In this document: piece after piece, positions 17,385-26,985 of the stretch | How the letters are laid out: the number at the start of each line of letters is the position of its first letter | How positions within the stretch are numbered: position 1 is the first letter of the stretch | Origin: Lachnoclostridium sp. UBA6558 | Lineage (GTDB): Bacteria; Bacillota; Clostridia; Lachnospirales; Lachnospiraceae | Direction: 5' to 3' | DNA length: 64,000 bases | Assembly: GCA_002434335.1 (NCBI GenBank) | Contig: DJJW01000077.1 | Location: forward strand, 22,022 to 86,021 | Program-made: the position numbers and the translations under genes | Notes under the pieces: model-generated | Told to the model about the DNA's origin: nothing | Database searches by the model: none | The model's input: the letters and a program-made list of their open reading frames with translations, nothing else

Positions 17385-18386
17385 TTACAATTTAGCCAGA
17401 TATTTAGCAGTACGAATCATCTGACTGGTAAAGGAATTCTCATTATCATACCAGGCAGCAATCTTAACCAGGGTATCCTCCCCCAGAGCTGTAACCTTTG
17501 TCTGTGTTGCATCAAACAGCCCGCCGTATGTCATACCGATAATATCAGAAGATACCAGTTCCTCCTCTGTATATCCATATTGCTCAGAACGGGATTGCTT
17601 CATTTTCTCATTGACCTGTGCTGCAGTTACTGAGCCGCTTACAACAACTGTTAATTCAGTTAAGGAGCCGGTCATAACCGGTACTCTCTGAGAGGTTCCA
17701 TCCAGCTTACCGTCTAAGGAAGGGATAACCAGACCGATTGCTTTGGCAGCTCCCGTTGAAGTTGGAATAATATTGCTTGCAGCCGTACGTGCCCTGCGCA
17801 GGTCTCCTTTGGCATGTGGGGCATCCAGTGTATTCTGATCGTTGGTATAAGCATGTATGGTAGTCATAAAGCCTTTTCTTACAGGTGCCAGCTCATTTAA
17901 GAAATACACCATGGGAGCAAGACAATTGGTGGTACAGGAAGCAGCTGATACAATAACATCCTCTTTCGTTAAAGTATGCTCATTGACACCATAAACAATG
18001 GTTGGCAGATCACTTCCGGCAGCAGTAGAGATCAATACTTTCTTTGCTCCTGCATGGATATGAGCCTGGGAGCCTTTTTTGGAGGCAAAGAAGCCGGTAC
18101 ATTCTAATACCACATCAATATTGTGCTCTTTCCAGGGAAGGTTTGCCGGATCTTTTTCTGCATAGATTGGTATCGTAACACCATTTACGATTAAACTGTT
18201 CTCCGTATAAGAAACCTCTTTGTCATAGCGCCCTTGTGAAGTATCATATTTTAACAGGTGTGCTAGCATCTTAGGGCTTGTCAGGTCGTTGATCGCTGCA
18301 ATCCGATATCCTTCTGTGCCAAAAAGCTGTCTGAAGGCAAGCCTTCCTATTCTTCCAAATCCGTTTATTGCAATGTTATTTCCCAT
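17385..18386 (-). CDS. gap: Glyceraldehyde-3-phosphate dehydrogenase (NAD type)
   Basis: Glycolytic oxidation of G3P to 1,3-bisphosphoglycerate. I start at ATG 18386 (333 residues, [16 protein letters not shown]) because AAAGGTGG is 9 bases upstream; the earlier ATG at 18395 abuts it. Key residues are Asp34 (AINDL, NAD preference), Cys151 in [12 protein letters not shown] and His178 in [10 protein letters not shown]. It is a single gene, not clustered with pgk/tpi, and is divergent from an AraC-type regulator, so it may be a second, regulated GAPDH. Promoter at 18421-18449. Confidence 0.95.
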   Translation of the reverse strand: MGNNIAINGFGRIGRLAFRQLFGTEGYRIAAINDLTSPKMLAHLLKYDTSQGRYDKEVSYTENSLIVNGVTIPIYAEKDPANLPWKEHNIDVVLECTGFFASKKGSQAHIHAGAKKVLISTAAGSDLPTIVYGVNEHTLTKEDVIVSAASCTTNCLAPMVYFLNELAPVRKGFMTTIHAYTNDQNTLDAPHAKGDLRRARTAASNIIPTSTGAAKAIGLVIPSLDGKLDGTSQRVPVMTGSLTELTVVVSGSVTAAQVNEKMKQSRSEQYGYTEEELVSSDIIGMTYGGLFDATQTKVTALGEDTLVKIAAWYDNENSFTSQMIRTAKYLAKL

Positions 18387-18420
18387 AACATCCACCTTTC
18401 TTTCTTTATTTTACAACCTT

Positions 18421-18449
18421 ATTATATTGCTTGCGGTTATGTGGTACAA
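18421..18449 (-). promoter_or_regulatory. Predicted promoter of gap
   Basis: On the minus strand, TTGTAC (rc of 18444-18449) and TATAAT (rc of 18421-18426) have a 17-base spacer. It lies in the 109-base divergent region shared with the AraC-type gene. Confidence 0.65.
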
Positions 18450-18495
18450 TGTTATAAATGTAGCTTTTAACTATACTATCTGTCAGGAGAGAAGC

Positions 18496-19350
18496 ATGCC
18501 CCAATATGATCGCCATAAAGGCAGAACTGTGTTAATTGAATTTATAACAGCCGAGTCTTTTGAGAGCCTTCCTTATGCAGAGAGGTTTACTCTGATTTTT
18601 CTCACAACGGGAAGCATAAGCGGAGCTTTAAATGACCGTCCGATAAAAATTACTGCTCCGGGTATCCTGTGTATATCAAAAGACGACAAAGTAGAGATTT
18701 TTGAGAAAGAGAATGCCTTTGCCCAGTCCTTTTGTTTCCATCCGGTTTTTCTGAACAGTATTCCCGTAGCAGAGGGACAGGATTATATTGCAACCAAGCT
18801 GAAAATACGAACGGGAATATCTCTTTTTGAAAGGGACGGCCTGCACACAGGAGTACCACTTATTACGGAAAAAGCCTATCCGCAATTGTTGGAGTGGTTC
18901 TTCGTCCTTGGAACAGAGGTGTATGCTCAAAGTGATTCCAGGTGGGTATGCAGAATCAAGCGATACCTGATACAGATACTCGGACTGCTTGAGGATCTGA
19001 ACCGCCAAAGTGAACAATCGCCCGTTGATATTGTATTGGAATATATACATACCAATTATCCTGATAAAATCAGCCTGGTGGATTTGACAAGCTGCGCTCA
19101 CTTGAACCGGGTATCCTTAAATAAGCTGTTTCAGGATAGATGCGGCAATACAGCAATGGGTTATCTCCTGTCCCACAGGTTAAAGGTAGCCGGCGACCTG
19201 CTAACCCATACAGGTATGAGCCTTAATGAGATTGCACGCTCTACAGGGTTTGAGTATGATACCTATTTTATAAAACAATTTACTGCAAAGGTTGGGATGT
19301 CTCCTACTGCCTATCGGAATACTACCCGTGAGATGATAAACCTAATATAA
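18496..19350 (+). CDS. AraC family transcriptional regulator
   Basis: 284 residues from ATG 18496 (AGGAGA ahead); the longer open frame back to 18289 overlaps gap and has no site. The N-terminal part resembles a cupin-like effector domain (to about 130). The C-terminal part holds the double HTH: DLTSCAHLNRVSLNKLFQDR and the second motif MSLNEIARSTGFEYDTYFIK, ending FTAKVGMSPTAYR. It is divergent from gap, which makes gap a candidate target; effector unknown. Confidence 0.85.
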   Translation: MPQYDRHKGRTVLIEFITAESFESLPYAERFTLIFLTTGSISGALNDRPIKITAPGILCISKDDKVEIFEKENAFAQSFCFHPVFLNSIPVAEGQDYIATKLKIRTGISLFERDGLHTGVPLITEKAYPQLLEWFFVLGTEVYAQSDSRWVCRIKRYLIQILGLLEDLNRQSEQSPVDIVLEYIHTNYPDKISLVDLTSCAHLNRVSLNKLFQDRCGNTAMGYLLSHRLKVAGDLLTHTGMSLNEIARSTGFEYDTYFIKQFTAKVGMSPTAYRNTTREMINLI

Positions 19351-19587
19351 CATGTGAATTATAGGATTTAGTTAACGGCAAAATGAAGATTTAGTACGCT
19401 TACCGGGCATAAGAGTAGCACTTGAAATCAGTGCTAAGGGGCATTTTTAACTCAGTAGAAAAGTGTCCCTAGATTTTGTAAAGCATTATATTTATAATTT
19501 CCTTGTAGGATATAGATAAGAGCCTTATTATAGTCTTACAAAATACAATGAAACGAATATACAGTACGTTAAGGGATGGAGAAGGAA

Positions 19588-20463
19588 ATGAAAAATATAA
19601 CCACAAGACAATTCAGGATACTTGCAGATCATATGGACATCTATCAGTTCATGACGGATATTTATGAAAAGGACTGGAGAAACGGCGTTCCGGCACCGTT
19701 TTTTGAGTATGCTTTATCCTCCTCCTGGATGGATAAGTCCTATACGCACAGAAACCGGATATGGGAGGATCAGGGGGAGATCGTTGCCTTTTGTTTTACT
19801 GAAAATCCGGTAACGGATATATTCTTTAGCCTCAAACCTGGTTATGAAGAGCTTGCAGAGGAGATGGTTCAATATGCAGATGAATATATGCCCCATATAG
19901 ACTCTAAATTTCAGCTAAGGCTATTCGGAGGGCAGAAGGCTATCATAGAAGAGGCCAGAAAGCAGGGCTATCAACAGGTCAGTGAAAATATGGATATGAT
20001 TTATGAATACGATAAACCACTGGATTACAAGCTTCCAGAAGGGTTTCGCTATGTAGAACAGGGGAAATACGATGTTTCCAAATCTGTGGAATGCTGCTGG
20101 AAAGGCTTTGATCATGAGGCAGAGGAAGGTCCCTGGAATGGAGATGCAGAAGCGGGATATCATTTATTGCAAGCACCTCATGCCACCAAGCAGTATGCAG
20201 TTGCAATTGAAAATGAAGCAGGAGAATATGTCTGTTGGGCGGGCATGTGGTGGGTTCCGGAAAATAATCTGGCATATATGGAACCTCTTTGCACCATACC
20301 TGAATACCGAAAGATGGGTTTGGCAGCAGCAGCTCTTTCTGAACTGTATCGTAGAATGAAACCTTTGGGAGCTACTCATATGACCGGAGGCAGTAATCCT
20401 TTCTATGCGAAGATAGGCTATAAGCCCATGATTAACTGGACCTGCTGGAAGAAAGAACAGTAA
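19588..20463 (+). CDS. GNAT family N-acetyltransferase
   Basis: About 291 residues. The GNAT fold is at the C-terminal end: EPLCTIPEYRKMGLAAAALS (acetyl-CoA binding motif A, with R-K-M-G-L-A where Q/R-x-x-G-x-A is usual), then GGSNPFYAKIGYKP. The N-terminal half (1-150) may be a second, degenerate GNAT domain. GGAGAAGG precedes ATG 19588 at the right distance; ATG 19576 is in frame but has none. Substrate unknown. No operon partner. Confidence 0.75.
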   Translation: MKNITTRQFRILADHMDIYQFMTDIYEKDWRNGVPAPFFEYALSSSWMDKSYTHRNRIWEDQGEIVAFCFTENPVTDIFFSLKPGYEELAEEMVQYADEYMPHIDSKFQLRLFGGQKAIIEEARKQGYQQVSENMDMIYEYDKPLDYKLPEGFRYVEQGKYDVSKSVECCWKGFDHEAEEGPWNGDAEAGYHLLQAPHATKQYAVAIENEAGEYVCWAGMWWVPENNLAYMEPLCTIPEYRKMGLAAAALSELYRRMKPLGATHMTGGSNPFYAKIGYKPMINWTCWKKEQ

Positions 20464-20612
20464 TTACATTATATTTGTATATTACTACCAAAGAAACAGC
20501 TGATTTACCGGATACCTCCTATCATTTGATTCATTGTAGTTTGGATGTTAGTTGTTTATACTATTATACAAACTGAAAGGCGTGATTGTAAGAACCATAG
20601 GAGGGAAGCCGG

Positions 20613-21023
20613 ATGGATGAAGCGAAAAAAATTGTATGTACCTTAATTATTCCCGGTAAAATTTACAGGGAACTAAAGGAGGAGGTAAGAGAACTCTTTG
20701 TAGAAGAGGAGGGTCTATATTCTGCGCAATTCCCGGCAGATACTACAGAGAATACTTTTCTGGGGGAATTTATCTGTGCTTTTTGTGAGGTGGTATTAAT
20801 CATGAATAATCCAAAGTATGAAGTAACGGAAGAATGTCAATTAAGTACCGAATTATTAAGGTTTGGCACCTCGGAAGAATCTTACTGTCTTTTGGTGAAT
20901 ATAAAATATCCCGGTTCTGATAAAGTACATCATGACACACTGTATTTTAAAGAAGTATCCCAGAGCTTAGGGTTTTACACCTTTGAATTACTGGGGGATC
21001 AGACCCTTTTTTCCATAGATTAG
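20613..21023 (+). CDS. Hypothetical protein (136 aa)
   Basis: I do not recognise this family. The product begins MDEAKKIVCTLIIPGKIYRE, is acidic, has no membrane segment or signal peptide, and no obvious catalytic motif. AGGAGGG lies just ahead of ATG 20613. It has its own surroundings, with 150 bases before it and 425 after, so it is probably a single-gene unit. Confidence 0.6.
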   Translation: MDEAKKIVCTLIIPGKIYRELKEEVRELFVEEEGLYSAQFPADTTENTFLGEFICAFCEVVLIMNNPKYEVTEECQLSTELLRFGTSEESYCLLVNIKYPGSDKVHHDTLYFKEVSQSLGFYTFELLGDQTLFSID

Positions 21024-21083
21024 TAGATACATACTAGGTCTTTTTGGTTTTTAATGAACCTTATAAATCGAGCTAAGAACAAG

Positions 21084-21128
21084 AAATACACCGCAGAAAT
21101 AAATACACCGCAGAAATAAATACACAGA
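21084..21128. repeat. 17-bp tandem repeat, about 2.5 copies
   Basis: ATACACCGCAGAAATAA is repeated head to tail from about 21086 and ends in a partial copy, ATACACAG. It lies in the gap between the hypothetical gene and the LytTR gene. The remainder of 21024-21448 shows no gene that I trust. Confidence 0.6.
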
Positions 21129-21448
21129 AGAAGTTGTATGGAATTCCTGTAGCATAGGGATATAATAGTAAATAATTCGATTTAGTATAGGATAAGCAAA
21201 GAAATTCAAGGCATATCCGTATCTAAATACGATTTTACTCTTAAAGCCTGATGCATAGGAATATCATACAGCTTTTTTTATGTGTTCTAGCTATATCAAG
21301 GGTAACTACGTTGAACATAAAAACAAGAGTGAACATACCCATAATGCAATACAGACGGTTTGAAGTGCAGGATAAACAGTCATCTATTGTATTTAAGACA
21401 GATTTCCGTATAATGGAGATATCGCTGCAGGATAAAGGAAGATTTAAC

Positions 21449-21916
21449 ATGAAGATTAATCTATACCGGGAAGATAAATTACCGGAAAACTATATGGATA
21501 TTCATTATAAGGAAATGGATTCCAGTATTCAGGGAATCATTGAATTCTGTGAAGCCTCTCAGGTTATTATTGGGAGAAATGACAAACTTCAGAAAAAGAT
21601 ATTTCCCTCTGACATTTATTATTGTGAGATAGTCGATAGAAAATGCTATGCATATTTAAAGGAAGAGGTCTATCACATAGATTACACCATACAAAAACTA
21701 CAGGAGCTGTACACGGTAAAGGGGCTTGCAAGAATCAGCAAAGCCATGCTGGTAAACATCTATAAAATTGACCGGTTGAAAACGGACCTTAATATGAGAG
21801 TGCATATTTACCTGGATAATGGTGAGAAGGTAATCTTAAACAGAGCATATAAAAAGGAATTCCTGAATTATCTTCATGAAAGAATAAAGGAGTATGGATA
21901 TGAAACTGATAGATAA
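21449..21916 (+). CDS. LytTR DNA-binding domain protein
   Basis: 155 residues from ATG 21449 (AAAGGAAG about 8 bases ahead); the frame is open to 21251 but that part looks non-coding. The C-terminal two thirds is a stand-alone LytTR domain: DIYYCEIVDRKCYAYLKEEV, the helix LARISKAMLVNIYKIDRLKT and end VILNRAYKKEFL. Such proteins lack a receiver and pair with small membrane proteins. The next gene, DUF3021, overlaps its end by 17 bases. Confidence 0.85.
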   Translation: MKINLYREDKLPENYMDIHYKEMDSSIQGIIEFCEASQVIIGRNDKLQKKIFPSDIYYCEIVDRKCYAYLKEEVYHIDYTIQKLQELYTVKGLARISKAMLVNIYKIDRLKTDLNMRVHIYLDNGEKVILNRAYKKEFLNYLHERIKEYGYETDR

Positions 21917-22331
21917 GAAGAATTTTCTGCCCACTGTTTGCACAGTGTATACGGTAATATCATTCATTAAAATTATACTGGAAGCTTTTTTTATACATAC
22001 ACAGGATACCAGTTATATCAATTTTGTTTGGATTTTTATAATATCCGTTATTGCAACCTTTATCTTATCCCTTCATTATTATCTGCAGAAATTTCCCCTT
22101 GTACCGGTTATTGCGGGCCAGTATCTGGTCTTGCTAGCAATCGTAGCCCTGGGGGTGTTTATAGAAGGGAATTTCGTTCCTCTGCATGCCGATGCATACA
22201 GGGATATGTTCTGGTCTGTTACAATACCTTATATTGCAGGCGCCCTGATATATTATTTTCAATTCTGGCTGGAAATTAATAAAGCAGGTAAGTTAATCAA
22301 AGACCTAAAAAAATACCAACAAAATAAGTAG
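21900..22331 (+). CDS. DUF3021 membrane protein
   Basis: 143 residues from ATG 21900, chosen because AAGGAG is 7 bases upstream; ATG 21894 is too close. Four hydrophobic helices are seen: VCTVYTVISFIKIILEAFF, VWIFIISVIATFIL, VIAGQYLVLLAIVALGVF and TIPYIAGALIYYFQFW. This layout fits DUF3021, which almost always accompanies a LytTR regulator and is thought to hold it inactive at the membrane. Co-translation with the LytTR gene is likely. Confidence 0.8.
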   Translation: MKLIDKKNFLPTVCTVYTVISFIKIILEAFFIHTQDTSYINFVWIFIISVIATFILSLHYYLQKFPLVPVIAGQYLVLLAIVALGVFIEGNFVPLHADAYRDMFWSVTIPYIAGALIYYFQFWLEINKAGKLIKDLKKYQQNK

Positions 22332-22410
22332 AAGAAGGCTGATGGAAAGAAAGGACGTTTTTCAACAGACGGACTTCTACGTGTGTCACGGCACACAGAA
22401 GGGAATTTAT

Positions 22411-23073
22411 ATGAAAAAGACAGCTGGTCTTGGAAGAAGATATATGGAGCTGGCACTTTATGCCTTTGCGGGTTTGGGAATCGAAATGCTTTATGCTTTT
22501 TTAATTGAACCGTTACTCTATGGAGTATCTATGGATAAATGGACGACAGGTCAGAGTGTAATACACTGGATTGTTACTTGTATAACCTGGGGGATAATGG
22601 CTTACCTTATCATAAGAGAGTCAAAAGAGAAAGTTGGTTTTGACGTTCTGAAAACAGATGCCAAGAAAATGAAGTTATGGCAATGGCTGCTTGTAATCCT
22701 TTGTATTGCCCTTCTATTATTTGTCAAGTACAGAGACTGGGGCGGGTTTAAGCCGGTAATTGAATTTCAGAAATTGGGATTGGTGAAATTCCTCTTTCAG
22801 TATATCTATTATGCTTTTGAAACAGTGCTTTTTATGTTGATATTAATTTTTGGGCAGAAAGCATGTGAAGTATGGTTTCGTAAGGAGAAAATCCCATACG
22901 GAGGAATTGTTGTTGCGTTAACCTGGGGACTTGTACATATCCTGACCAAAGGCAGCCTTGCAACAGGTATCCTGGCAGCAGGCGCAGGTTTTTCATTTGG
23001 TGTTACCTATTTATTGCTGAATAGAGATGTCAGGAAAGTGTATCCCGTGTTATTTATCATGTTTGCTTTATAA
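22411..23073 (+). CDS. CPBP-like integral membrane protein
   Basis: 220 residues from ATG 22411 (GAAGGGA ahead). About six hydrophobic segments are visible, at roughly 10-30, 47-65, 87-103, 121-147, 160-180 and 195-218. The block YYAFETVLFMLILIFGQKAC plus VALTWGLVHILTKGSL resembles CPBP intramembrane proteases (E-E/x-x-x-R and H motifs), but the paired glutamates are not clear. Activity is therefore doubtful. It follows the LytTR/DUF3021 pair by 80 bases and may be its target gene. Confidence 0.55.
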   Translation: MKKTAGLGRRYMELALYAFAGLGIEMLYAFLIEPLLYGVSMDKWTTGQSVIHWIVTCITWGIMAYLIIRESKEKVGFDVLKTDAKKMKLWQWLLVILCIALLLFVKYRDWGGFKPVIEFQKLGLVKFLFQYIYYAFETVLFMLILIFGQKACEVWFRKEKIPYGGIVVALTWGLVHILTKGSLATGILAAGAGFSFGVTYLLLNRDVRKVYPVLFIMFAL

Positions 23074-23201
23074 AGCAAGCGCAGATGGGGCTTTATACGA
23101 ATTCTTACGGGCATTATCAGGTAATCCAATATGGAATACAAAATATTGATTAGAATGGGGGCTTTGGCATATCACTTGTCTGAGATACAGCCCCCTGTTA
23201 T

Positions 23202-24122
23202 TTATTTTTTAAAGGATTTTAACAAACGGAGAAAATGATTGGCTTCACGTAAGGTGTGGTCTCCTAACAGAGGGATAATAATTGATCTTACCTTACATTC
23301 CAGGATACCCTGTGTACCCTGTGCCTTAAAGTCACGAATGGCTTTGGTTGCTTTCAGGCTGTCAGCGGTTACTTTTGAAAATGGAACGGTATTATCCATA
23401 GCAGCCAGCGCCTCTGCTGTTAACTGGTCAAATTCATTACCGAAGTTATTGGCGGCTGCAAACAGGTCTTCTTCCGTGGGGTCCAGCAAGCCGCGGATAA
23501 ATTTTGCATGCTCTGCCATAATGTTATTCCAGAAAGCTTCCTGTTCCAAGGCTTCGTCCTCAATATCAAAATCCGCACCGCTTTGCAGGCATTTGAGCAT
23601 GTTCAGATAGAGTGTAGCTTCTCTGATAATATGTTCGATAAGAAGCGGATAATTTACTGTGAACATCTTACAGCATAAGACATTGGATAAAATATTTGTT
23701 TTGAATTCAATTAAGGCACATACTAAATTGATGGCTCTTTCGTTAAGCTCACAAACTCTTTGTTCCAGCCCTCTGATAGAGGGATAACAGCTGCCCGACA
23801 TCAGATTCATTTCTGCTTTGGTCAATTCAACAGGTATGTTGACACCCGTAAAGAAGCAGGAGGCTAATTCTGCATCCACCGTATAGGGGGTAAAAACTTC
23901 ACCGGATTCTAACACATCAGGGCTTACAATTCCGTTGGAAATGGAGATTACCTCCCAGAGCAGTCTGTCGAATTCCATACGAAAGACATCTGCTTGCTGG
24001 GTATAGTCGGAATCTCTCGGGGTAAAGCCTATCTGCAAAAAAAAGGAGTGTTCTTTCATTATTCTTCCAAAAAAAAGATGTAAGTCCAAAGACTGACGGA
24101 TATAGTCATTTTTGGGGGTCAT
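23202..24122 (-). CDS. DUF2935 protein, possible metal-binding helical bundle
   Basis: 306 residues made of two similar all-helical halves. Each has an E/H pattern: LDLHLFFGRIMKEHSFFLQI (about 12-31) and EAFWNNIMAEHAKFIRGLLD (about 197-216), with HIIREATLYLNML and DHTLREANHFLRLL closing each half. The paired His/Glu resemble a four-helix metal site. DUF2935 proteins occur in Clostridia and Bacilli without known role. Single gene. Confidence 0.75.
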   Translation of the reverse strand: MTPKNDYIRQSLDLHLFFGRIMKEHSFFLQIGFTPRDSDYTQQADVFRMEFDRLLWEVISISNGIVSPDVLESGEVFTPYTVDAELASCFFTGVNIPVELTKAEMNLMSGSCYPSIRGLEQRVCELNERAINLVCALIEFKTNILSNVLCCKMFTVNYPLLIEHIIREATLYLNMLKCLQSGADFDIEDEALEQEAFWNNIMAEHAKFIRGLLDPTEEDLFAAANNFGNEFDQLTAEALAAMDNTVPFSKVTADSLKATKAIRDFKAQGTQGILECKVRSIIIPLLGDHTLREANHFLRLLKSFKK

Positions 24123-24232
24123 AAGGGAACTCCTTAAAACTGTTCACCTTATTGTATGATACAATATTGTGTTTGTGCATAAGTGGAGCCTTTTATATAA
24201 AATATATTAATAGCAGCAGTATAATGGAGCAA

Positions 24233-25183
24233 TTAATCCTCTGTGCCTCTGTGAAATTCCTGCCTGTATTTAGTCGGAGAGCAGCCTTTCAGTTTGCGAA
24301 AGACCTTTGAGTAGTAATTTGAATCTGAAAAACCAACATTTAGAGCTGTTTCTGTTATAGAGATATCCGAACCTGTAACATATAACAGGCTTTTTTCTAT
24401 ACGGTATTCAATAATATACTCGAAAAGAGAAATACCCATATATCTTTTAAATAAACGGCAGCATTCGCTTTTACATAAATTAATATATCTGGCAATGTCC
24501 GCTAACTCAATCTTTAAAGTATAATGATTCTCTACATAGGTTAAAATCTGTTTTATTCTACGGATATTCTGTTCCTCAAATTTATTTGCTTCTTTTACCT
24601 GGTGTGGTCTGTTGCTTATAAGTGTTCGCCAAAGCTTTAGCAGCAGCAGCTGGGTATCCAGCTCTACATAATAGCCGTCCTGTTTCGTTATGTTATAAAG
24701 CTGCTTCAAATGACTTATAATCTCAGCATGCCAGGTTTCTGACAAATCGAAATGCAAAGAAGAAAAGCTTATATCCTGTTGAAGCGGATTAACATATTTG
24801 TTCTGTATAAGACTTCCTTCATAGCCATAAATTATTTTTGGATTGAAGGTAACGGAGAGATAGTGGCAATCTTTATTCTTATCCATACGCCCTGTGTGCA
24901 GGGTATTGGAATTACCAAAGAGTGCTTCTCCCTCTGTGAGGGAATAGATATCTTCATTAATCTGGTAGAACATATTTCCTGAAAGAACCAGTGTAAATTC
25001 TATTTCTTTATGCCAATGCCATAGGAAAGAGCCGGAGGTATACCTGGAAAGTGTTTCTTCACTTACCAGCACAGGAAACTGGTAACTACCGTGTTCCTTT
25101 ATTTCTTTCTGAAACAGGTCTGTTATTATTTGAATTTTATTTGCAGCTTTATCCTGCAATTTATCCTGTGTGTCAATCTGCAT
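24233..25183 (-). CDS. AraC family regulator with cupin sensor domain
   Basis: 316 residues. The N-terminal cupin-like domain includes FLWHWHKEIEFTLVLSGNMF (about 55-74) and YSLTEGEALFGNSNTLHTGR. The C-terminal double HTH spans about 215-312: IARYINLCKSECCRLFKRYM and ITETALNVGFSDSNYYSKVF, ending CSPTKYRQEF. GGAGGT precedes the ATG. It is divergent from the TauE/SafE transporter gene across a 305-base region, so that gene is the likely target. Confidence 0.85.
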   Translation of the reverse strand: MQIDTQDKLQDKAANKIQIITDLFQKEIKEHGSYQFPVLVSEETLSRYTSGSFLWHWHKEIEFTLVLSGNMFYQINEDIYSLTEGEALFGNSNTLHTGRMDKNKDCHYLSVTFNPKIIYGYEGSLIQNKYVNPLQQDISFSSLHFDLSETWHAEIISHLKQLYNITKQDGYYVELDTQLLLLKLWRTLISNRPHQVKEANKFEEQNIRRIKQILTYVENHYTLKIELADIARYINLCKSECCRLFKRYMGISLFEYIIEYRIEKSLLYVTGSDISITETALNVGFSDSNYYSKVFRKLKGCSPTKYRQEFHRGTED

Positions 25184-25488
25184 AGGAGGTACCTCATTTC
25201 AATTCAGTGTTTGGTATAGGCAGTGTGGCTGATAGAATATATAATTTCTCAATTTTCTACCTGTAGATACAATGAATTATAGTATATTCTAGTATATATA
25301 TCAATAAATACCGCAATATATTACCTATATACCGCAGAATATTAAAGGTCATTTCCTGATGATCTGATAAACTGTTAATAAAGACTGAAAACCGAAGTCA
25401 GGGGGTATATGAAAATACACTGTACCTTTAAACATGCCCGGGCATAACAGTTTTCAGACACGTACAGGGGAAAAGGAGATAGGATGGA
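25184..25488. promoter_or_regulatory. Divergent regulatory region between AraC and TauE/SafE genes
   Basis: No ORF. A perfect 12-base palindrome, ATGCCCGGGCAT, lies at 25434-25445, about 45 bases before the transporter start, and could be an operator. The AraC-proximal half is AT-rich with TATAT words. Confidence 0.4.
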
Positions 25489-26217
25489 ATGGATTATTGG
25501 ATGATTATAGCGGTATTATGTGCGTATATAGTAAAAGGACTTTGTGCCTTTGCCAATACTTTGGTATTCAGTACCATACTTAGTTTTAGAACAAGTAATT
25601 TGAATATTACGCCAATTGAATTAATTGTAGGATATCCTGCAAATGCAATTATAGCCTGGAAGGAAAGGAAATCTCTTCAGTGGAAAATCTGGATACCGCT
25701 TTCGCTTCTTGTAATTGCAGGAAGTATACCGGGGGCGCTGTTGTTAAAGAATGCAGACAATACAATTATAAAGATTTTTTTTGGAATTGCGGTAGCTGCC
25801 ATTGGCGTAGAGATGTTCTTTCGTGAGAGCAGGCAGGTAAAGAAGAAATCTTCCCCGTTGATTTTGTGGATAATAGGTGCTGTTTCAGGGCTTCTATGTG
25901 GATTGTTCGGTATCGGTGCCTTATTAGCTGCATATGTTGGCAGGACAGCAGATAATAACCAGTCTTTTCGAGGGAATCTCTGTATGGTATTTCTGGTGGA
26001 GAATACCTTTAGAATCCTATTGTATCTGGCAGCCGGAATCATAACTCCCGCTATAATGAAAACGGCTGTTTTTCTGTTGCCCTTTATGCTGATTGGACTG
26101 GGAATTGGAAATTACCTGGCCCGTATCCTGGATGAAAGGAAAGTGAAAAAGGCGGTTATTCTTTCTTTGATTATATCAGGTGTCTGGTTAGTACTAAAAA
26201 ATATAGGCTGGCTGTGA
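25489..26217 (+). CDS. TauE/SafE family membrane permease
   Basis: 242 residues with about eight hydrophobic segments. The family motif pattern is visible: GLCAFANTLVFSTIL near the N-terminus, GYPANAIIAWKERK, GSIPGALLLKN and its repeat ISGLLCGLFGIG-like AVSGLLCGLFGIGALLAAYV near 128-147. Members export sulfite or organosulfur anions, but the substrate cannot be read here. AAAGGAGATAGGA precedes ATG 25489; the ATG 5 bases earlier stops at once. Confidence 0.85.
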   Translation: MDYWMIIAVLCAYIVKGLCAFANTLVFSTILSFRTSNLNITPIELIVGYPANAIIAWKERKSLQWKIWIPLSLLVIAGSIPGALLLKNADNTIIKIFFGIAVAAIGVEMFFRESRQVKKKSSPLILWIIGAVSGLLCGLFGIGALLAAYVGRTADNNQSFRGNLCMVFLVENTFRILLYLAAGIITPAIMKTAVFLLPFMLIGLGIGNYLARILDERKVKKAVILSLIISGVWLVLKNIGWL

Positions 26218-26300
26218 TTAGCCAGGAAAGAGTCCGCCCATAGTACATCATTTTTCAGAAGTTATCATAATTTGATAATAAATTGTAAATCTCAAAAGAT

Positions 26301-26330
26301 TTGACAGATATCCCTTTTATGTGATAAAAT
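26301..26330 (+). promoter_or_regulatory. Predicted promoter of the DUF2798 unit
   Basis: TTGACA (26301-26306) and TAAAAT (26325-26330) with an 18-base spacer. The transcript would start near 26337 and meet the terminator at 26389-26441 before the gene. Confidence 0.6.
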
Positions 26331-26336
26331 TAATAT

Positions 26337-26441
26337 AACTGATTTAGAGATTATGTTTTAAAGATGCAAATGGTAGTGAAGATATGATAACAGCAAGTGT
26401 CATTCGTAGCGAAAGTTAGGAAGGATACCTGCTGTTTTTTT
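26337..26441 (+). ncRNA. Attenuated leader or small RNA upstream of the DUF2798 gene
   Basis: Between the promoter and the gene lies a leader ending in a terminator: AACAGCA (26389-26395) pairs with TGCTGTT (26430-26436), the helix continues inward (GTGTC with GATAC), a small TTCG/CGAA hairpin tops it, and T residues follow to 26441. A transcript of about 105 nt results unless read-through occurs. I cannot match it to a known riboswitch class. Confidence 0.5.
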
Positions 26442-26483
26442 GCGTTCAAATCAGTTAAAGTACAAATAAAGAGAGGTAGCGAT

Positions 26484-26966
26484 ATGCCGCAGAACAAGAG
26501 AGAAAGTATGATTTTTACAGTAATGATGTGTTTTTTTATGGTACTTTGGATGAGTATCTATAATGTTTCCCTTCATATGAAGGGGTTGTCCCTGATAAGT
26601 ATAAAAGAAGCCTGGACAGGGTTTCCCATTGCTTTTATTGTTGCCTTATGCTGTGACTTATTTATAGTTTCGGGAGCTGCCAAAGGATTTGCCTTCCGTT
26701 ATCTGCTCAAAGCAGAAAGCAGCAATATACAAAAAGCCATAACAGTGTCCTGCTGTATGGTAATACCCATGGTTCTTATCATGTCTTTATATGGTGCTTT
26801 CGAAGCTTGTTTTCAATCCGGGGAATGGAGTAAGCTGGCAGTTATCTGGATGTTCAATATTCCAAAGAATCTTATAATGGCACTGCCCCTTCAGCTGTTA
26901 CTGGCAGGTCCTATAATCAGAAGACTTTTTAGAAAAGCATTTCCTGAAGGGAAGGTACTGGATTAA
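26484..26966 (+). CDS. DUF2798 integral membrane protein
   Basis: 160 residues from ATG 26484 (AGAGAGGT ahead). Four hydrophobic helices: SMIFTVMMCFFMVLWMSIYN, WTGFPIAFIVALCCDLFIVS, TVSCCMVIPMVLIMSLYGAF and NLIMALPLQLLLAGPIIRRL. This is the two-fold DUF2798 layout of small bacterial membrane proteins of unknown role. It sits behind its own attenuated leader. Confidence 0.75.
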   Translation: MPQNKRESMIFTVMMCFFMVLWMSIYNVSLHMKGLSLISIKEAWTGFPIAFIVALCCDLFIVSGAAKGFAFRYLLKAESSNIQKAITVSCCMVIPMVLIMSLYGAFEACFQSGEWSKLAVIWMFNIPKNLIMALPLQLLLAGPIIRRLFRKAFPEGKVLD

Positions 26967-26985
26967 TCACTGATGTTTAGGGGGA

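Noticed and set aside
20072..20379. Overlapping ORFs of 71-98 codons on both strands inside a GNAT gene
   Set aside because: All lie within the GNAT coding frame and show no family features or start signals.
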